From contig JBAJFE010000014.1 of NCBI GenBank assembly GCA_037903355.1, positions 558,001-622,000 on the forward strand: a stretch of 64,000 nucleotides of DNA. Direction: 5' to 3'. Numbering within the stretch: position 1 is the first letter of the stretch; the number at the start of each line of letters is the position of its first letter. This DNA comes from Trichuris trichiura (lineage: Eukaryota > Nematoda > Enoplea > Trichinellida > Trichuridae). Under the pieces are notes generated by a model. It searched no databases. It was given only the letters and a program-made list of their open reading frames with translations, and was not told the DNA's origin. The position numbers and the translations under genes are program-made. Below, one piece after another: positions 1-11,220 of this stretch.

Positions 1-3000
1 TCTTCTGGGCACTTGGGACATTGATAATGAACGACAGCTGAATGCTTGAAGGATAAAAGCGAAGTGTATTAATATAAACCGCTATTGTTTTTGTCCTTCA
101 AACATTAGTGTTCGCTCAAGTGGCTGCCTTTGGGGTAAAAGTAGTAAGAGTGTTACGTTCCTGTTTGCTTAAGTATTCACGAATTTGAAGGTACACAATG
201 GTTCCTATAGTTACCAAAGTTATTGGCCAAAGATGGACTGTTAATAACTTAGCAGCAGAAAAGCAATGGCTGTTTTGTTTGGATCACTACTGCAAATTTT
301 GGCCTGTGAAATAATGTGCACGTAGGAAGCTTGACGAAGATAAGTTTTTAAAAATTATTATTATGCAAATTTAATATCAGCTGACTTGCAAGACGATTTA
401 TTAATTAAATTTAAGTGATTTTGTTTCCTTTTTTTCTTTGAATGATTTAGAAAAATGTTTACGGTTTTTAAAAACATTTTTATGGTTTTTGAGTGATTTA
501 ATGATAAAACCTCGAGGTAACGATATGCGATGAGAAATATGCTCACAAGCTGCTTGCAATTCTTCTGACGTCAACTGCAAGCAGCTTCACAAAATTTATT
601 ATATTTTTGGGGATTGCTTTAACAGGACGCTCAGCGGTCTCTGCCTGAAGGTTAGATAACGGTAAGCTTAAATCCGTTTCTGCCTCCTTAACGTCATCTC
701 ATTCAGAGAGGCGTTAACCTATATTCACAGATATAGCAAACAAATCTCGGAAAGTTAAATCAACGTATGAATGAAGCAATATTTCTTGTTTTTCATTACT
801 ATTCTGCACTATGACATGGAGAGGTTTTCAGTGTTCAAGTTTTCCTACGAATTTCTATTCGCCAGCAAGCAAGAACGAACTATCAATTTTGCTTAGATTT
901 TCAGCGTGCCTGCGTTCGTCACAGGCGCTGAAAAAAGAAAATATTTAAGCTGGCTAAATGTTTCAAGTCGTTGCAAACTTAAACCGCCGAAAACGCAACC
1001 ATAACGCATCTACGCATGAAGAGAACAAGTGACGTAAAAATAGGGACTGTTTGTCGATCAGTAAACAGCAAAATAAATTCGGTAGACAAAAGCTACAGAG
1101 GGTGTGTTATTGCACTTCAGTAGGTAACGTTTTGATCTCTACGCCAATTAAGGGTACTTGTGTCAGAGGCAGTCGAAACAGGTTCTAGCGAGCAGAATGG
1201 AAAGTCCAGCAAAGAAAATGTGAATCAAAAATGGCATAGAAACCTAAACTACGCGGGGATGAATGAACAAAACCCCTGGATCAGCATGAGAATCTGACGT
1301 CAACGGACTGAAGCAAAGATAGCTACTCAGGGTTTAACGTCAGTCTCGCAACCTCCTCAGTGGGATCAGCAACCCGTCAAGAACTTGACATCCGTAGGAA
1401 GCGAGCGGCCATCGTCACGGAAAGCTACGTAAACAAGTCAAGATAAAGTCCAGTTTCTTTCAGGTTAGCGCCTTCGCTCGTCTGTTGTTTTACCGCTGTA
1501 TCGCTGTATTAATCCATGATAAAGCATTGCTGTCGAAGGTTTCATGGTCCGTCAAAGCGCAATATCTCCATACTGAGAAAATAAGACTGGCACACTACTG
1601 ACTACGTATGTTCCAGAACTTTTTTTATACAGTCATCGTTTCAGATTTGGCAAGCGTAGTATGAAATGAAGATTTACGGACAATTTATAAATCCGTCAAA
1701 CGGCCCCTCATCAGAACACCACCTGTGGAAACCAATACATAGGCCATGCATGACACAGAACTATTGTAAACAGAAAAACTGTTGCAGCAAAAGTCTCCAG
1801 TTTTGATAAGTTTATTTAAAATAGAATAACAAAAGAAAGAGGCAAAACAGCATAATTTTATTATGCGTAACAATGGTGATTTGTTTCTTTGCGGAAATAG
1901 AAATCAAGGAGCGAAATGCTTCAATATATGCGCAAGCTTTTGGTTAGAACATCCATCCTTCTTCAAAAAAGTATCCTGTTTAAAAATGTAAACCTCTGCA
2001 GCGCATCTTTGTGCATTGCTTGTTTCATCGCAGTGAAAGAAAAGAAACGCCTTTGAGCAAATAGAAAGCAAGTTATGCGTTTTTTCATTATGTTAAATTA
2101 GTTGTCTTTATTCTAAAAAGCAAATACAGTTAGACTGGTTTCATTCACTTCAGTGGTTGTAAAATGAAGTAAAACCTTTGCTTACCGTCTGCCATGCTAA
2201 ATTTGCTGTGTACCGATCCAGCAGCTGTGTATACGCCATACGTTGTTCAACTTGCCAGCGCGTGATGCAAATAAATGAAAACCGAAAATTTTCAACTAAC
2301 AGTGATGCAGAAGAACGGAATTGTTCTCTGAACCGTACTGGAAGTAAATGCACAGAACAATGCATGTAAAATATAGTTTTCAAACACGTCAGACAGAAGT
2401 AGACTTAACAGCCGGTATCCTTTTCGTTGCGAAAAGAATGTTAAGCTGGACTAGCTTTTGCTTAATGCTCAAAAGAAAAAATATTTAACGGCGCAAACCT
2501 AGTAACGCAGACTTGTGCTACGTTCTGATTTTAAATTGATTTAAGTGGAGCGCACACTTCCTAGCTTTGAAGAAGATTCCTGAAGAACAGGTGAAGTGAA
2601 ACCAATTCCACTCAAGCGAAAAAGAATGAAAAATTTTTTACGCTATGATTACTGCTTTTGCTGCTTTGATCAGCACTAAAAAATTACAAAAGCTTTTGCA
2701 ATTAACGGATTCCTTAACCTTTGCCTACGCTGTGTTACCTCCCAGTGTTCGCAGCTTGCATAAGAAGCAAAAACTGGGTTCAGGCATTTTCGGGAGTGCC
2801 AGTCGAGCTAACAACTAAAAATCATTATGCTGGCTGTCTGCTCTGCGTCTTTAGCGACATAGTGGCATTCTTCGTTCCGATAGGCGCGGTCAGTAGCATT
2901 GCGCGATGCTTCATAGTCGAGAACGACAAGCACGCGCCAAGCAGGCTTCTTTACTAACAATTCAAAAAGGCGCGGATGCACAGTGAACGTTCAGTAAGCA

Positions 3001-4297
3001 GCTGTGCAGGTTAAATCATCAAAGGTTGCTGTCACTTCGACGTTGACTGTGAATTCAAGAAGAAATGCAAGTTCTGACATAATGGCACAGGGTCAGCTTT
3101 TGGCCCGGAAACCAAGCGAGCCTGAGGTTATGAGACGTGGTCCAATTTGGGACGTCTCAGCAGTAAGTGTAATAGACCTTTTGTGTTCGACATCCACCTA
3201 CGCAGAAGGAGCACTGGTTCAGTGAAACCTTGGAGCGTCTCCTTTACATGCTTCAGGTGAAAGCGCACTCATGACAGTTCACCTATTATCGTGAGTCCAA
3301 GGAGCATTCAGAGGCATGCTCAACAACAATGGGAGTTTTTCTCACGTTGCCCAAGCAGTTCGCGGTTCTATTATTAGTGGATGTATACAGCGGGTGACAA
3401 CCCCCTTCTTGTTCAGCATTTTTATAATTGGTCATGTATTGATTATGCCTACGAAGTAAAGTGTTGCCCCTTCTCGTATGTAGGAAACATTACAACCGCA
3501 TTTTATTTTTTAAAAGACGCTCAATCTCACGCCTCATTTTAAGTTGCTTTACTAATGGGCAATTTGAATACCTAAATCTTAGCTAAGACAAGGCGACTGC
3601 TTCTTGGTGCACTGCAAGGAAGAGTAGGCGTGCTGATTTATGCTGCCTACGTTACGTTAGAGAGGTGTATTAAAGCATGTCCCCTCGATACGTCACGCTT
3701 TGTATTATCAACATTTTCTGTTGATACAGTTAATAAGCGAACTCCTATTTCGAGTTCTATGCCCCAGAAATCACCGTTTTAGCGATCTGCAAACGTTAAT
3801 CAATCCAGTTAAGCCTATTTAAGAAGAGTGGGTGTCTTGTAACAAGCTTTGGTAATTTTATAATTAATCTTTTTTAATTTTATGCATCGTTTCGCCACAG
3901 CTTGGTTTCTATTTACCTTCATTCTCGTTTGCTCTAAATGGAACACAATTCTTTTTCAAGGATTTGAACATGTAATTATTATGTAAATAAGCTAAACGGT
4001 TATTTTTGCTACTTTATTATCGTTACCTGCCTTCTGAAAAAGACGACGTGGAATCAGCTAATAGAGCCCACGGTTAATATTTTGTCCAATAGGGGCGAAG
4101 CAAAGCAGACTAAACTGGGGAGCAGATAACGGTTCGTCTAACCATCTTCTTTCAAACAAAATCTGAAATGAAAAAAAAATATTTGCTTTACCTTGCCTGA
4201 AATGCTTATTCAAAATGAGTAGCACCTTAAAAGTGCTCTCGTCAATCATTTATAACCAGACAGATTCTTCATTACTCCGCATCAAGTGATCGCAGAC
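1..4297. other. No supported gene; AT-rich intergenic DNA
   Basis: I see no exon with convincing splice signals and no recognisable protein in this stretch. Open frames are short and overlap on both strands. A somewhat GC-richer patch near 2,700-3,450 has open frames but no known motif. At about 50-67 there is an 18-base exact match to the promoter-proximal sequence of the secreted peptide gene at 19,033 (AAGGATAAAAGCGAAGTG), but no signal-peptide exon follows it here. Confidence 0.6.
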
Positions 4298-7200
4298 ATG
4301 AAATTCGCTTTATTCCTCCTTGCCTATCTGTGCATTGCCTTCGTAGATGGAAAACAAAGTTGCGGCTCAAAGGTAAACCACTTACACTTTTCGAACTTCC
4401 ATCGCAGCCCTGTTAAACCAGCTTAACAGTTCCAAGTCATAAGCATTGCCTCTTGGAAACTGCTTCATGTATACAAGAGACATGTTGGTTTTGCGCCCTA
4501 ACATCTTTAGGGCGCACGTTCCTTTTGACAGGTACGTCGAGAGTGTGTTGTGGCCTTACTGGCGAGCATGCTAGTCATCTTATTTACTTCTTACTTCAGC
4601 TTAAGCCAAATTATAAGCTTTATGATTAGGCTTAAGTGCTGGTAAGGACAGAGCAGTGTCGCTGCCAAACCTAAAATATTTAAGGGGACGCAAACCGAAC
4701 ATGATGCAAAAAGTAATAGCGATATTACGCATAATAACAACAACAAGAATAGTGATAATGACAGCACAAAAGCAATATAATAATTGTAAAGACAATAAAA
4801 ACAACAACAAGAAAAGTAATATAACTTCATTGAAAGTAGAGCTGGTATCAATAACAGGAATGCTCATGATCATGATGATACCCCACTCGTGGTCTTTCCA
4901 TAAACATTAAAGTTTTAAGTAAAAGGCGCTTTATGGATAACGATAAGTTGAAAAGCCAAGCTTTCATCGTTCCTCTGGTCGTGTCGTGTCCGCAGCAGTT
5001 ATAAAAGCGTTAAATTTTACTAGCTGCTTTCTATATGTGCCTATCAGATGGCGAGGGAACGCGAAGTTTCTGAATGCTACTTAATTGAGGGCCTTGATCA
5101 CCCATCCAAGCCACTCTAGTGCTCACCTTCCGTGTTGACCCTATTTCTACTCTTCTATTCTCACTTCTACTGACCAGGTGGACCTTCACCAATCGTTTGC
5201 CTACTGTGACTCAGCCTAAACATAAGGTTTCTGATATTCTGTATGCTTTCTCCTCAGGCATCTTGTTTTGCCCTCATCTAAACCTACGCTTTAACGTGAG
5301 CTTCTTGTTTCTTCTTAGGTTTAGGTAAGCGGAAAACATGACCGGTAGCACGGTTTTTCCTGTCTGAGCTATTCTAATTTTGTCTAAGCATGAACTGGAA
5401 CTTAAGTGCTGCATTTAGACTTGTGTTTATGCAAAGGCAGTACATGATAGCTAGTTTGCTTTTCTGATTGACCGAGAAGCGCAAAAAGTAACGAGAAGTC
5501 TCGGAATACGTGCGCTGCAAACAGTCAACGGTGGTCGGAATGTATAACTAAAGACTCCTTACTTATATTGTGGAGTCAGTAAGGAGCTCTTCAATATCGA
5601 TTCCACTGGCTTGACACGAAAAGGGGAAGAGTTAACATGACACTCAGCTACCGTTTCAAAAATCTGAAAAACGTTGATACACTTGGTGCTTCATATAGAG
5701 CTTCAGTATTATTGCGTACTTTCGCTTTTTGTAACTGGTGTTTGTTCTGACGACTTACTGTTTGTAATTTAAATAGAGCAATCACCCGGTCAGCGAATGA
5801 TTGAGGGGTAATTTGTAGGAGCAGAGCTTCTTGCGACGATATACGACAGATATAAGTCTTTTATTGAAAGGGTATTCTGGTTAACTTGGTGTATACGGTA
5901 CAGAACAGCAATGGTGGTACGACAGCAATACGACCAATTCGGCGACCCAAAACCATTCTCGCGACAGCCGTTTATATAGACCGCCGTTGCTCCCTACTTA
6001 GGCGAATGACCCTGGAGAGACCGTGACCCATGGAAGGACAATAGTCCAAGGAAACAACGACGCATAAGGATTGCGAGCTCAAGCAGGGTGACCTTCTGCA
6101 AACCTGGGCACGGCTGTATAACAGGAGGGGGCCACAGTCACGCCGCCCTACGCGTAGTCTTAGGTTAAGGCCATGCGAAGCCAAACTTTCACATCAGCGG
6201 GTGGTACAGGCACATTATTATTAACAGTAAATGAAGAAGCAATATACTGAGAACAATTGCCTTCCGTTCTAAGCTTTCAGCTGATTACTGAAAAAGCTGT
6301 ACTCAGTCAAGTGGGCACATGTGAATAGTGACAGGATCAGGTCAGTGGCGACCGGATTAAAGTGAGAAATAAATATTAAAGGTGTTTTATGAACTGCTAA
6401 TCTTATCAAGTTCAAAAAGTTTTCATTTCGCTAGTAAATGAAAAAATTTAAAACGAACAACAATGATGCGTTCATTAATTTGTTTTCCTGTTTCAGTACA
6501 GAAAGGCGAAATATGAACTATATCAACAACAACTGGTAAGTCACAAAACCACTGATTAAGTTAACTTTCTCCTTGTTCGCCCAAAATCTTCTTCTAACAC
6601 TTATTTATCTTCTCTGTTCCCTTCTATTCATGAATGTCAAACGTTTACAAATGATATTACTTTCGTGCAACCTGAAATTGTAAAGATTTAATGAAATAAT
6701 TTTAAGATAGTAGACGCTTTAATGAAAGTCCTGTGAGCTTCCGTTATTCTACCTGAAACATATCAATCAGTTTGTGGAACTCTCACTGAGTTTACCTACT
6801 GTTGTTTTCTGTTTAAAAAATAAAAATCTTCTGAAATTGGCCCAGATCAATAGTCTTGATATCTGAAAAGATAAGAGGTTCTGTGGGAGAACACTTGCGC
6901 CAGAACGAAGGCTTCGATTCACTGAACTGTTTACTGACGTAAGCGAGTACACGACAAAGGAAAGAGTCGGGTTGGGGAAAACAATGCTTCCTTATATAAG
7001 GCATGATGACCCCGTTAGCGGGCTGACTGAGTTCACTTTGGCGCGACCTTGTCATCGGTTCGCATTTGAGGGACCACATGCCGCGGTCAGTCTCGCCCCG
7101 GACGCTGGTCATTGCACCCATTAAGGTGCTACCGCGGTTGGGCCACACTGGTGCGAAACTATTCAGAGCGGTCTTCACGCTGTGCGTCCTCGCTCTGTGT

Positions 7201-8873
7201 CTAGCGGGATTCATCCTCCTCCTGGCACTGCCACAGGTTCCTAATTATTTGTTCTACGGAAACTTACAGTCTTTCGAATGTTCTGAACACTGAAGCGATT
7301 TCTCACCATACAGGCTGGTTTCATTCTTTAGGAATCGCATCTTTTAAAATTGGCAAAATAGCTCCGCACAGCCAGCAAGGGCAAACCTGGATTTGATTAT
7401 ACAGTAGAACCTCCATAAGTTGACCACCCAAGGGATCAGGGAAAACTGGTCAACATAGGAGGCTGTGGGTATAAGTGGCTCAGCTGAATAGATTGCAGTT
7501 GAACCACCGTAAGTTGTCCATTCAACAGACTGGTCAAGTTACTGTGAACAAATTAGCATTGCGTCCATATACCACGTCATGGCTAAAGCGGTCAACGTCC
7601 CACTTACGGAGGTTGTCCTCCGTCGGCAGCATTTGCTCAATGGGCGAATGCTGCCGACGCGTAGGTGAGAAGTTATGTGATTGAGGAAACGCGCAAGCTG
7701 CGCCAGCAAGCATGGAAAAAGCATCGTCAAAGGGACGGAATCAGTTCTGTAATCAGGGATTTCCAATGCGCGGTAATGAAAAACTTCGCTACTGCGAGTA
7801 ATAACACATTGAGGCACTGACAGTTAACAGCTGCTAGCGACTGATACAGAGCAAACTGAAGTGATCAACTTACAGAGTGCAAATTAGCGTTGCGTCCATA
7901 TCAGGTCACGGCTAAAGCGGTCAACTTCCCACTTACGGAAGTGGTCAATGTATAGAAGCTGTCCTTGCGCTTATTAACGTGCGGACCAACCAAGTAGTCA
8001 AAATTCGGTCAACTTAGGGAGGTGGTCGACATAGAGAGGTGGTCAACTTTGGAGGTTCTACTGTATTTTAATTGACCATGATTTTTACATGATACCTACG
8101 TTTATGTTTGTTGGGGCCATATCCCCCAGACAAGAATGATTCTAAACAACAGTAATCCATTGAGAGACAACTTACAGGAAACGTTTTAGGCGTTCTTGTT
8201 TCTTATTATAAGCCGCTAAAAAAATAGGTTGAAAATAACGGTGAAGAGAAGAAACGATTTGCTAAAAATAAATTGATGAATCCTATTGTTTGCCGAAGAT
8301 ATTTCTTATTATGGCAGCGCTTTATCAGGAAGCGTGAGGATAAATTCAAAGGTTTTCTAAGAATCATACCATAAACTAGACTGCATGATGCATAAGCCAA
8401 CTCTGCATGCACTGCAGAACAGGAAACGTTACGTGTGTAATATTTTCTTGTTGCTACGCAAACGTGACATTTTCTTCTTCAGTATTCTACCGAATATCGT
8501 GCTGTGAAAAAGTTCTTTAAAAGTACTGGAAACAAGTGCGGCAGCAAATGCGACAAGCTGATGTACAAAGATTTGGACTATTCGTTTAGATATAAAACTT
8601 GCTTTAGTGATTGTTGCTTTAAGGTAAGTGACTATTAAACAAATGGAGAAAATGTAATCTCCTAAAATCAAACACAATAATACGAAACTATAATTGAACG
8701 TTGCATAAAGTGAATTCAGGAAACTAACCGAGAATGTTTAACGAGTCGCAGTACAAACGTGCTATTTCTTGTTTTTAAAATTTCAGAAACTGGAGGAAGG
8801 GAGAAAATTGTACGGGAACCATCATTATCATCATCATCATCATCATCATGATCACAAAGTAAAATGGTTCTAG
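4298..8873 (+). CDS. Secreted cysteine peptide with poly-histidine tail (4 exons)
   Basis: Spliced model with exons 4298-4372, 6497-6535, 8483-8623 and 8787-8873, all junctions in phase 0 with GT donors and pyrimidine-AG acceptors, giving 113 residues. Exon 1 is a signal peptide (MKFALFLLAYLCIAFVDG). Exon 3 carries the core C-x3-C-x16-C-x3-C-C, a pattern typical of disulfide-braced helical hairpins. Exon 4 ends with a tail of ten His broken by one Tyr and one Asp, before KVKWF and stop. Introns 1 and 2 are about 2 kb each, unlike the short introns of housekeeping genes here, so a small exon could have been missed. Family knowledge: trichocephalid nematodes have secreted poly-cysteine, histidine-tailed metal-binding proteins. 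This resembles that layout, but I cannot confirm homology. Role unknown; an extracellular, perhaps metal-binding, peptide is inferred. It relates in layout to the genes at 13,983 and 19,033. Confidence 0.6.
5814..6214 (-). mobile_element. Solo-LTR-like segment in intron 1 of the His-tail gene
   Basis: On the minus strand the segment starts with TGT, contains a TATA-like CTATATAAAC, then an AATAAAAG polyadenylation-type signal, and ends in TACA, the order expected of an LTR. It is GC-richer than its flanks. I found no clear target-site duplication and no adjacent primer-binding site, so the ends are approximate and the call is tentative. Confidence 0.35.
7078..7293 (+). CDS. Possible first exon or small ORF encoding a membrane anchor
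   Basis: An ATG-initiated frame of 71 codons sits in an unusually GC-rich, CpG-containing island. It encodes a basic N-terminus followed by a strongly hydrophobic segment (VFTLCVLALCLAGFILLLAL), like a signal anchor. A TATATAAGG box lies about 80 bases upstream, and a possible donor (CAG|GTTCCT) occurs shortly after the hydrophobic stretch, so this may be exon 1 of a longer gene. The opposite strand is open over much of the same DNA, which weakens the case. No family recognised. It lies inside intron 2 of the histidine-tail gene. Confidence 0.25.
   Translation: MPRSVSPRTLVIAPIKVLPRLGHTGAKLFRAVFTLCVLALCLAGFILLLALPQVPNYLFYGNLQSFECSEH
7402..8063. mobile_element. Pogo/Tigger-like MITE flanked by TA
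   Basis: Begins CAGTAGAACCTCC and ends with the inverted GGAGGTTCTACTG, with a TA dinucleotide on each side (7400-7401 and 8064-8065). This matches the terminal inverted repeats and TA target preference of pogo-type Tc1/mariner elements. It is 662 bp long and has no transposase frame. Internally, a unit containing GCGTCCATAT and GCTAAAGCGGTCAAC occurs twice (around 7,558 and 7,888), and TIR-like GGTCAACTT motifs recur, so it grew by internal duplication. It lies just before exon 3 of the His-tail gene. Confidence 0.8.
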
Positions 8874-8914
8874 AAGTGAAATACCGCCTTGAGGACTTAT
8901 TTTTCGAATTTCAG

Positions 8915-8992
8915 AAGCACGAGCTAGAGAATGAAATCCTGAAAAGTAATGAAGTTACACAGAAATTACCCCGAGAATGGAAAGGAAAGTGA
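8915..8992 (+). CDS. Candidate alternative last exon of the His-tail gene
   Basis: A good acceptor (TTCGAATTTCAG) 41 bases after the histidine-tail stop opens a phase-0 frame of 25 codons, KHELENEILKSNEVTQKLPR and onward, then TGA. Since exon 3 ends in phase 0, splicing to this exon instead of 8787-8873 would replace the His tail with a charged, histidine-poor end. Only the phase and the acceptor support it. Confidence 0.3.
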   Translation, partial: KHELENEILKSNEVTQKLPREWKGK

Positions 8993-9696
8993 TTTAGAAT
9001 ATTTGATGCTATATAGAAAGATTAAGTAAATGAAATTCAATACAGTTCAGTTTGCATCAGATAAACCTTTCGTGGCCAGTATGTTTTAGAAGTCTATAAG
9101 TCAAAACATTTAATAATAAACATACATGTTTACTATACCTCACGAATATTGCTGCGGCTTGAAAAGTAGCTCGTAAAATGCACATTCGTAAAGTAAGGAA
9201 GCCATTAGTAACAGTTAACATGGAAATAGGTTTGACCGTACCCAGATACAAAAACTATCTTGTGGAAACATAAGAGAAGCAGAAAATAATACGTAAGCCC
9301 AATAACAAGACCAGCGCATAGTAAAAGCAACTATGATATGAAGAATATGAAGCCTGGACCCTGAAGTAGAAGTAATGTATGTACGCTGTAATTCCACTTA
9401 CCGTAGCTAAGAAGATACTCGGCACAGCATAGGATGCAGGTGGCAGAAGTACGCAAAAATCACTTATCCAGTCGTTGTCGCAGAGCCATAAAGACATGCA
9501 CGTCAATAATGGTTGATCTATACCAGTGCCTGGTCTGGCGCTGACGGTTATGGTTCATTGTTTGCTTCCGTTGGTGGAACATCTGAAGAGAACATTATGG
9601 GTAACTGGTAGGCATCGCCAACTTTTTGATCATGTAGCACTTTCTGTGCACTAAAAGCATCATCCAAACCTCGTCAAAGCTCTTTCCAAATTGCTC
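8993..9696. other. Intergenic, nothing supported
   Basis: No exon, repeat or RNA gene recognised. Short open frames on the minus strand (about 9,057-9,506) overlap one another and carry no motif. Confidence 0.5.
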
Positions 9697-10413
9697 CTAC
9701 TTTTCCAAAACTGAACAAACAGCCACGTCTTTAATTCCAGCTGCGCTAAGAAAAGAAACGCATTGAAGATACATTAGATACAAGAAAGGATAAAAGTAAG
9801 ATGCTCTTTCTTTAAACGCCTGGGAAACACCTTGCTTTAATGAGCTAAACGATGTACTGGTGCGCGGAATGAGTACTGTAACATACTTCCGCTCGTCACG
9901 AAGCACAGTTATTGAATGCTCTACTTGCTGAAGCGTCGCGGTATTATCCGGGTACTGCCGTAGCAATTCTTGCCTCCATCCGGCATTGTTTATGCCAATG
10001 ATAAGTTGATCACGCAGTCTTTCCGTTAGAGTACTGCCAAAATCGCATTTCCCGGCGAGCCCGCGAAGGGCGTTTAGAAACTGGCACACCGTCTCCCCTT
10101 TCTGCCGAAACCGCTGTGAAAACGCTACTCGGTCCGCCATTACACAGGGATGGTGGCCGTAGTGGAATTGCAGCACTGCTTTCAATTGGTCATACGTCTG
10201 GCCATGAATGTCATTTGGCCTAAAGTGGTTTACCAGTGTGCAAAAATGCTTCTTACCGATCTTCGACAATAGCAAGGTTCGACGAGCGTTCTCTGTTTCC
10301 CTTCCGTCACGAAGACCGAAAAGGGCAAGTTCACATTCGAAACGTTGGATATATAAATCCCAATCTTCCGTGGCAGGATCAAATTGATCAAACGCGAAGC
10401 GCTGTTGCGCCAA
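9697..10413 (-). pseudogene. gag: Gypsy-type retrotransposon gag remnant
   Basis: A 238-codon minus-strand frame. Its first 165 or so residues form a Ty3/gypsy gag (Retrotrans_gag-like) region: an FDxFDPATEDWDLYIQRFE start, a helical core with LLLSKIGKKHFCTLVNHF, and LKAVLQFHYG near the capsid C-terminal part. Past about 9,920 the frame runs into LTR-end sequence and then unrelated DNA, so no zinc knuckle, protease or pol follows. The natural start appears lost: the first codon is TTG where an ATG would be expected (TTGGCGCAACAG), about 35 bases from the primer-binding region. The element is therefore internally deleted and dead. Confidence 0.8.
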
Positions 10414-10665
10414 GAAAATTTGTTCCTGATCTCACCCTCGTCGCCAGATGTAACATACGTCCGCTCGTCACGAAGCACAGTTGTTGAATGCATCTTTATT
10501 CCGCTCTCGCTGCAGTTCTAGGTGCTCGTCTATTTACCTAAGCTAGTCAGAACAAGAAATGTACATGGATTTTTCCCGTTTCTATTTGCCCATGAAACGA
10601 GTCAAAAAGTGAAAAAACTTTATTGTTGTTCAAAGGCACAAAACCAAACAAACGTCTGGCGAAGC

Positions 10666-10693
10666 TTTCGGCTCAATCTTGAGCCGTCATCAG
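10666..10693 (-). ncRNA. Hammerhead-type ribozyme core, minus-strand copy
   Basis: Exact inverted counterpart of the core at 11,193-11,220, in the left inverted terminal copy of the Penelope-like fragment. The same limits apply. Confidence 0.45.
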
Positions 10694-11192
10694 CGCACGC
10701 AGGAGTTGCCCTCCCACCGAGTTTTTCCTCAGGAGTTGCTCCTCAAGTTTTTTCTATTTTTGACTCGTTTCATGGGCAAATAGAAACGGGAAAAATCCAT
10801 GTACATTTCTTGTTCAACCACCAAACCCGTTACCAACCTTACGCCTTTATATCTGAAAACGACGCTCACATGGTGCGCCAAAAACAGGACTCGAAAACAC
10901 CGGATTGGACAAAGAAGAAAACCCCTACACGTGGACAAACAGCCCTCGCCCCTAACATAGGCAAGTTGACCCATTTCGACAGGACGCCTCACATAACTTT
11001 GACTGACCACCCTATTACGCGTTGTGCCTCCGCTGAGGACAGCCTCTAAGGAATTTGCTCCGAAGCTAATCCAGCCGTGTGTGTATACCCTCGACAGGTC
11101 AAGGTTCGACTAGACAGGCTCGCACACGACTCGGAAAGGTGGAGGAGCAACTCCTGAGGAAAAACTCGGTGGGAGGGCAACTCCTGCGTGCG

Positions 11193-11220
11193 CTGATGAC
11201 GGCTCAAGATTGAGCCGAAA
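11193..11220 (+). ncRNA. Hammerhead-type ribozyme core, plus-strand copy
   Basis: CTGATGA, then a 5-bp hairpin stem GGCTC/GAGCC, then GAAA: the conserved half of a hammerhead catalytic core, as found in Penelope-like pLTRs. I could not place a convincing stem I partner with the cleavage-site triplet in the same copy, so activity is uncertain. Confidence 0.45.

Noticed and set aside
4591..4910. Hydrophobic minus-strand frames and a plus-strand frame over the same DNA
   Set aside because: Composition reflects AAC/AAT-rich simple sequence; all frames are artefacts of low complexity.
6813..7214. 133-codon minus-strand frame opposite the membrane-anchor ORF
   Set aside because: Starts in the GC-rich island and runs on into AT-rich DNA with no motif. 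Either strand could be open by chance here.
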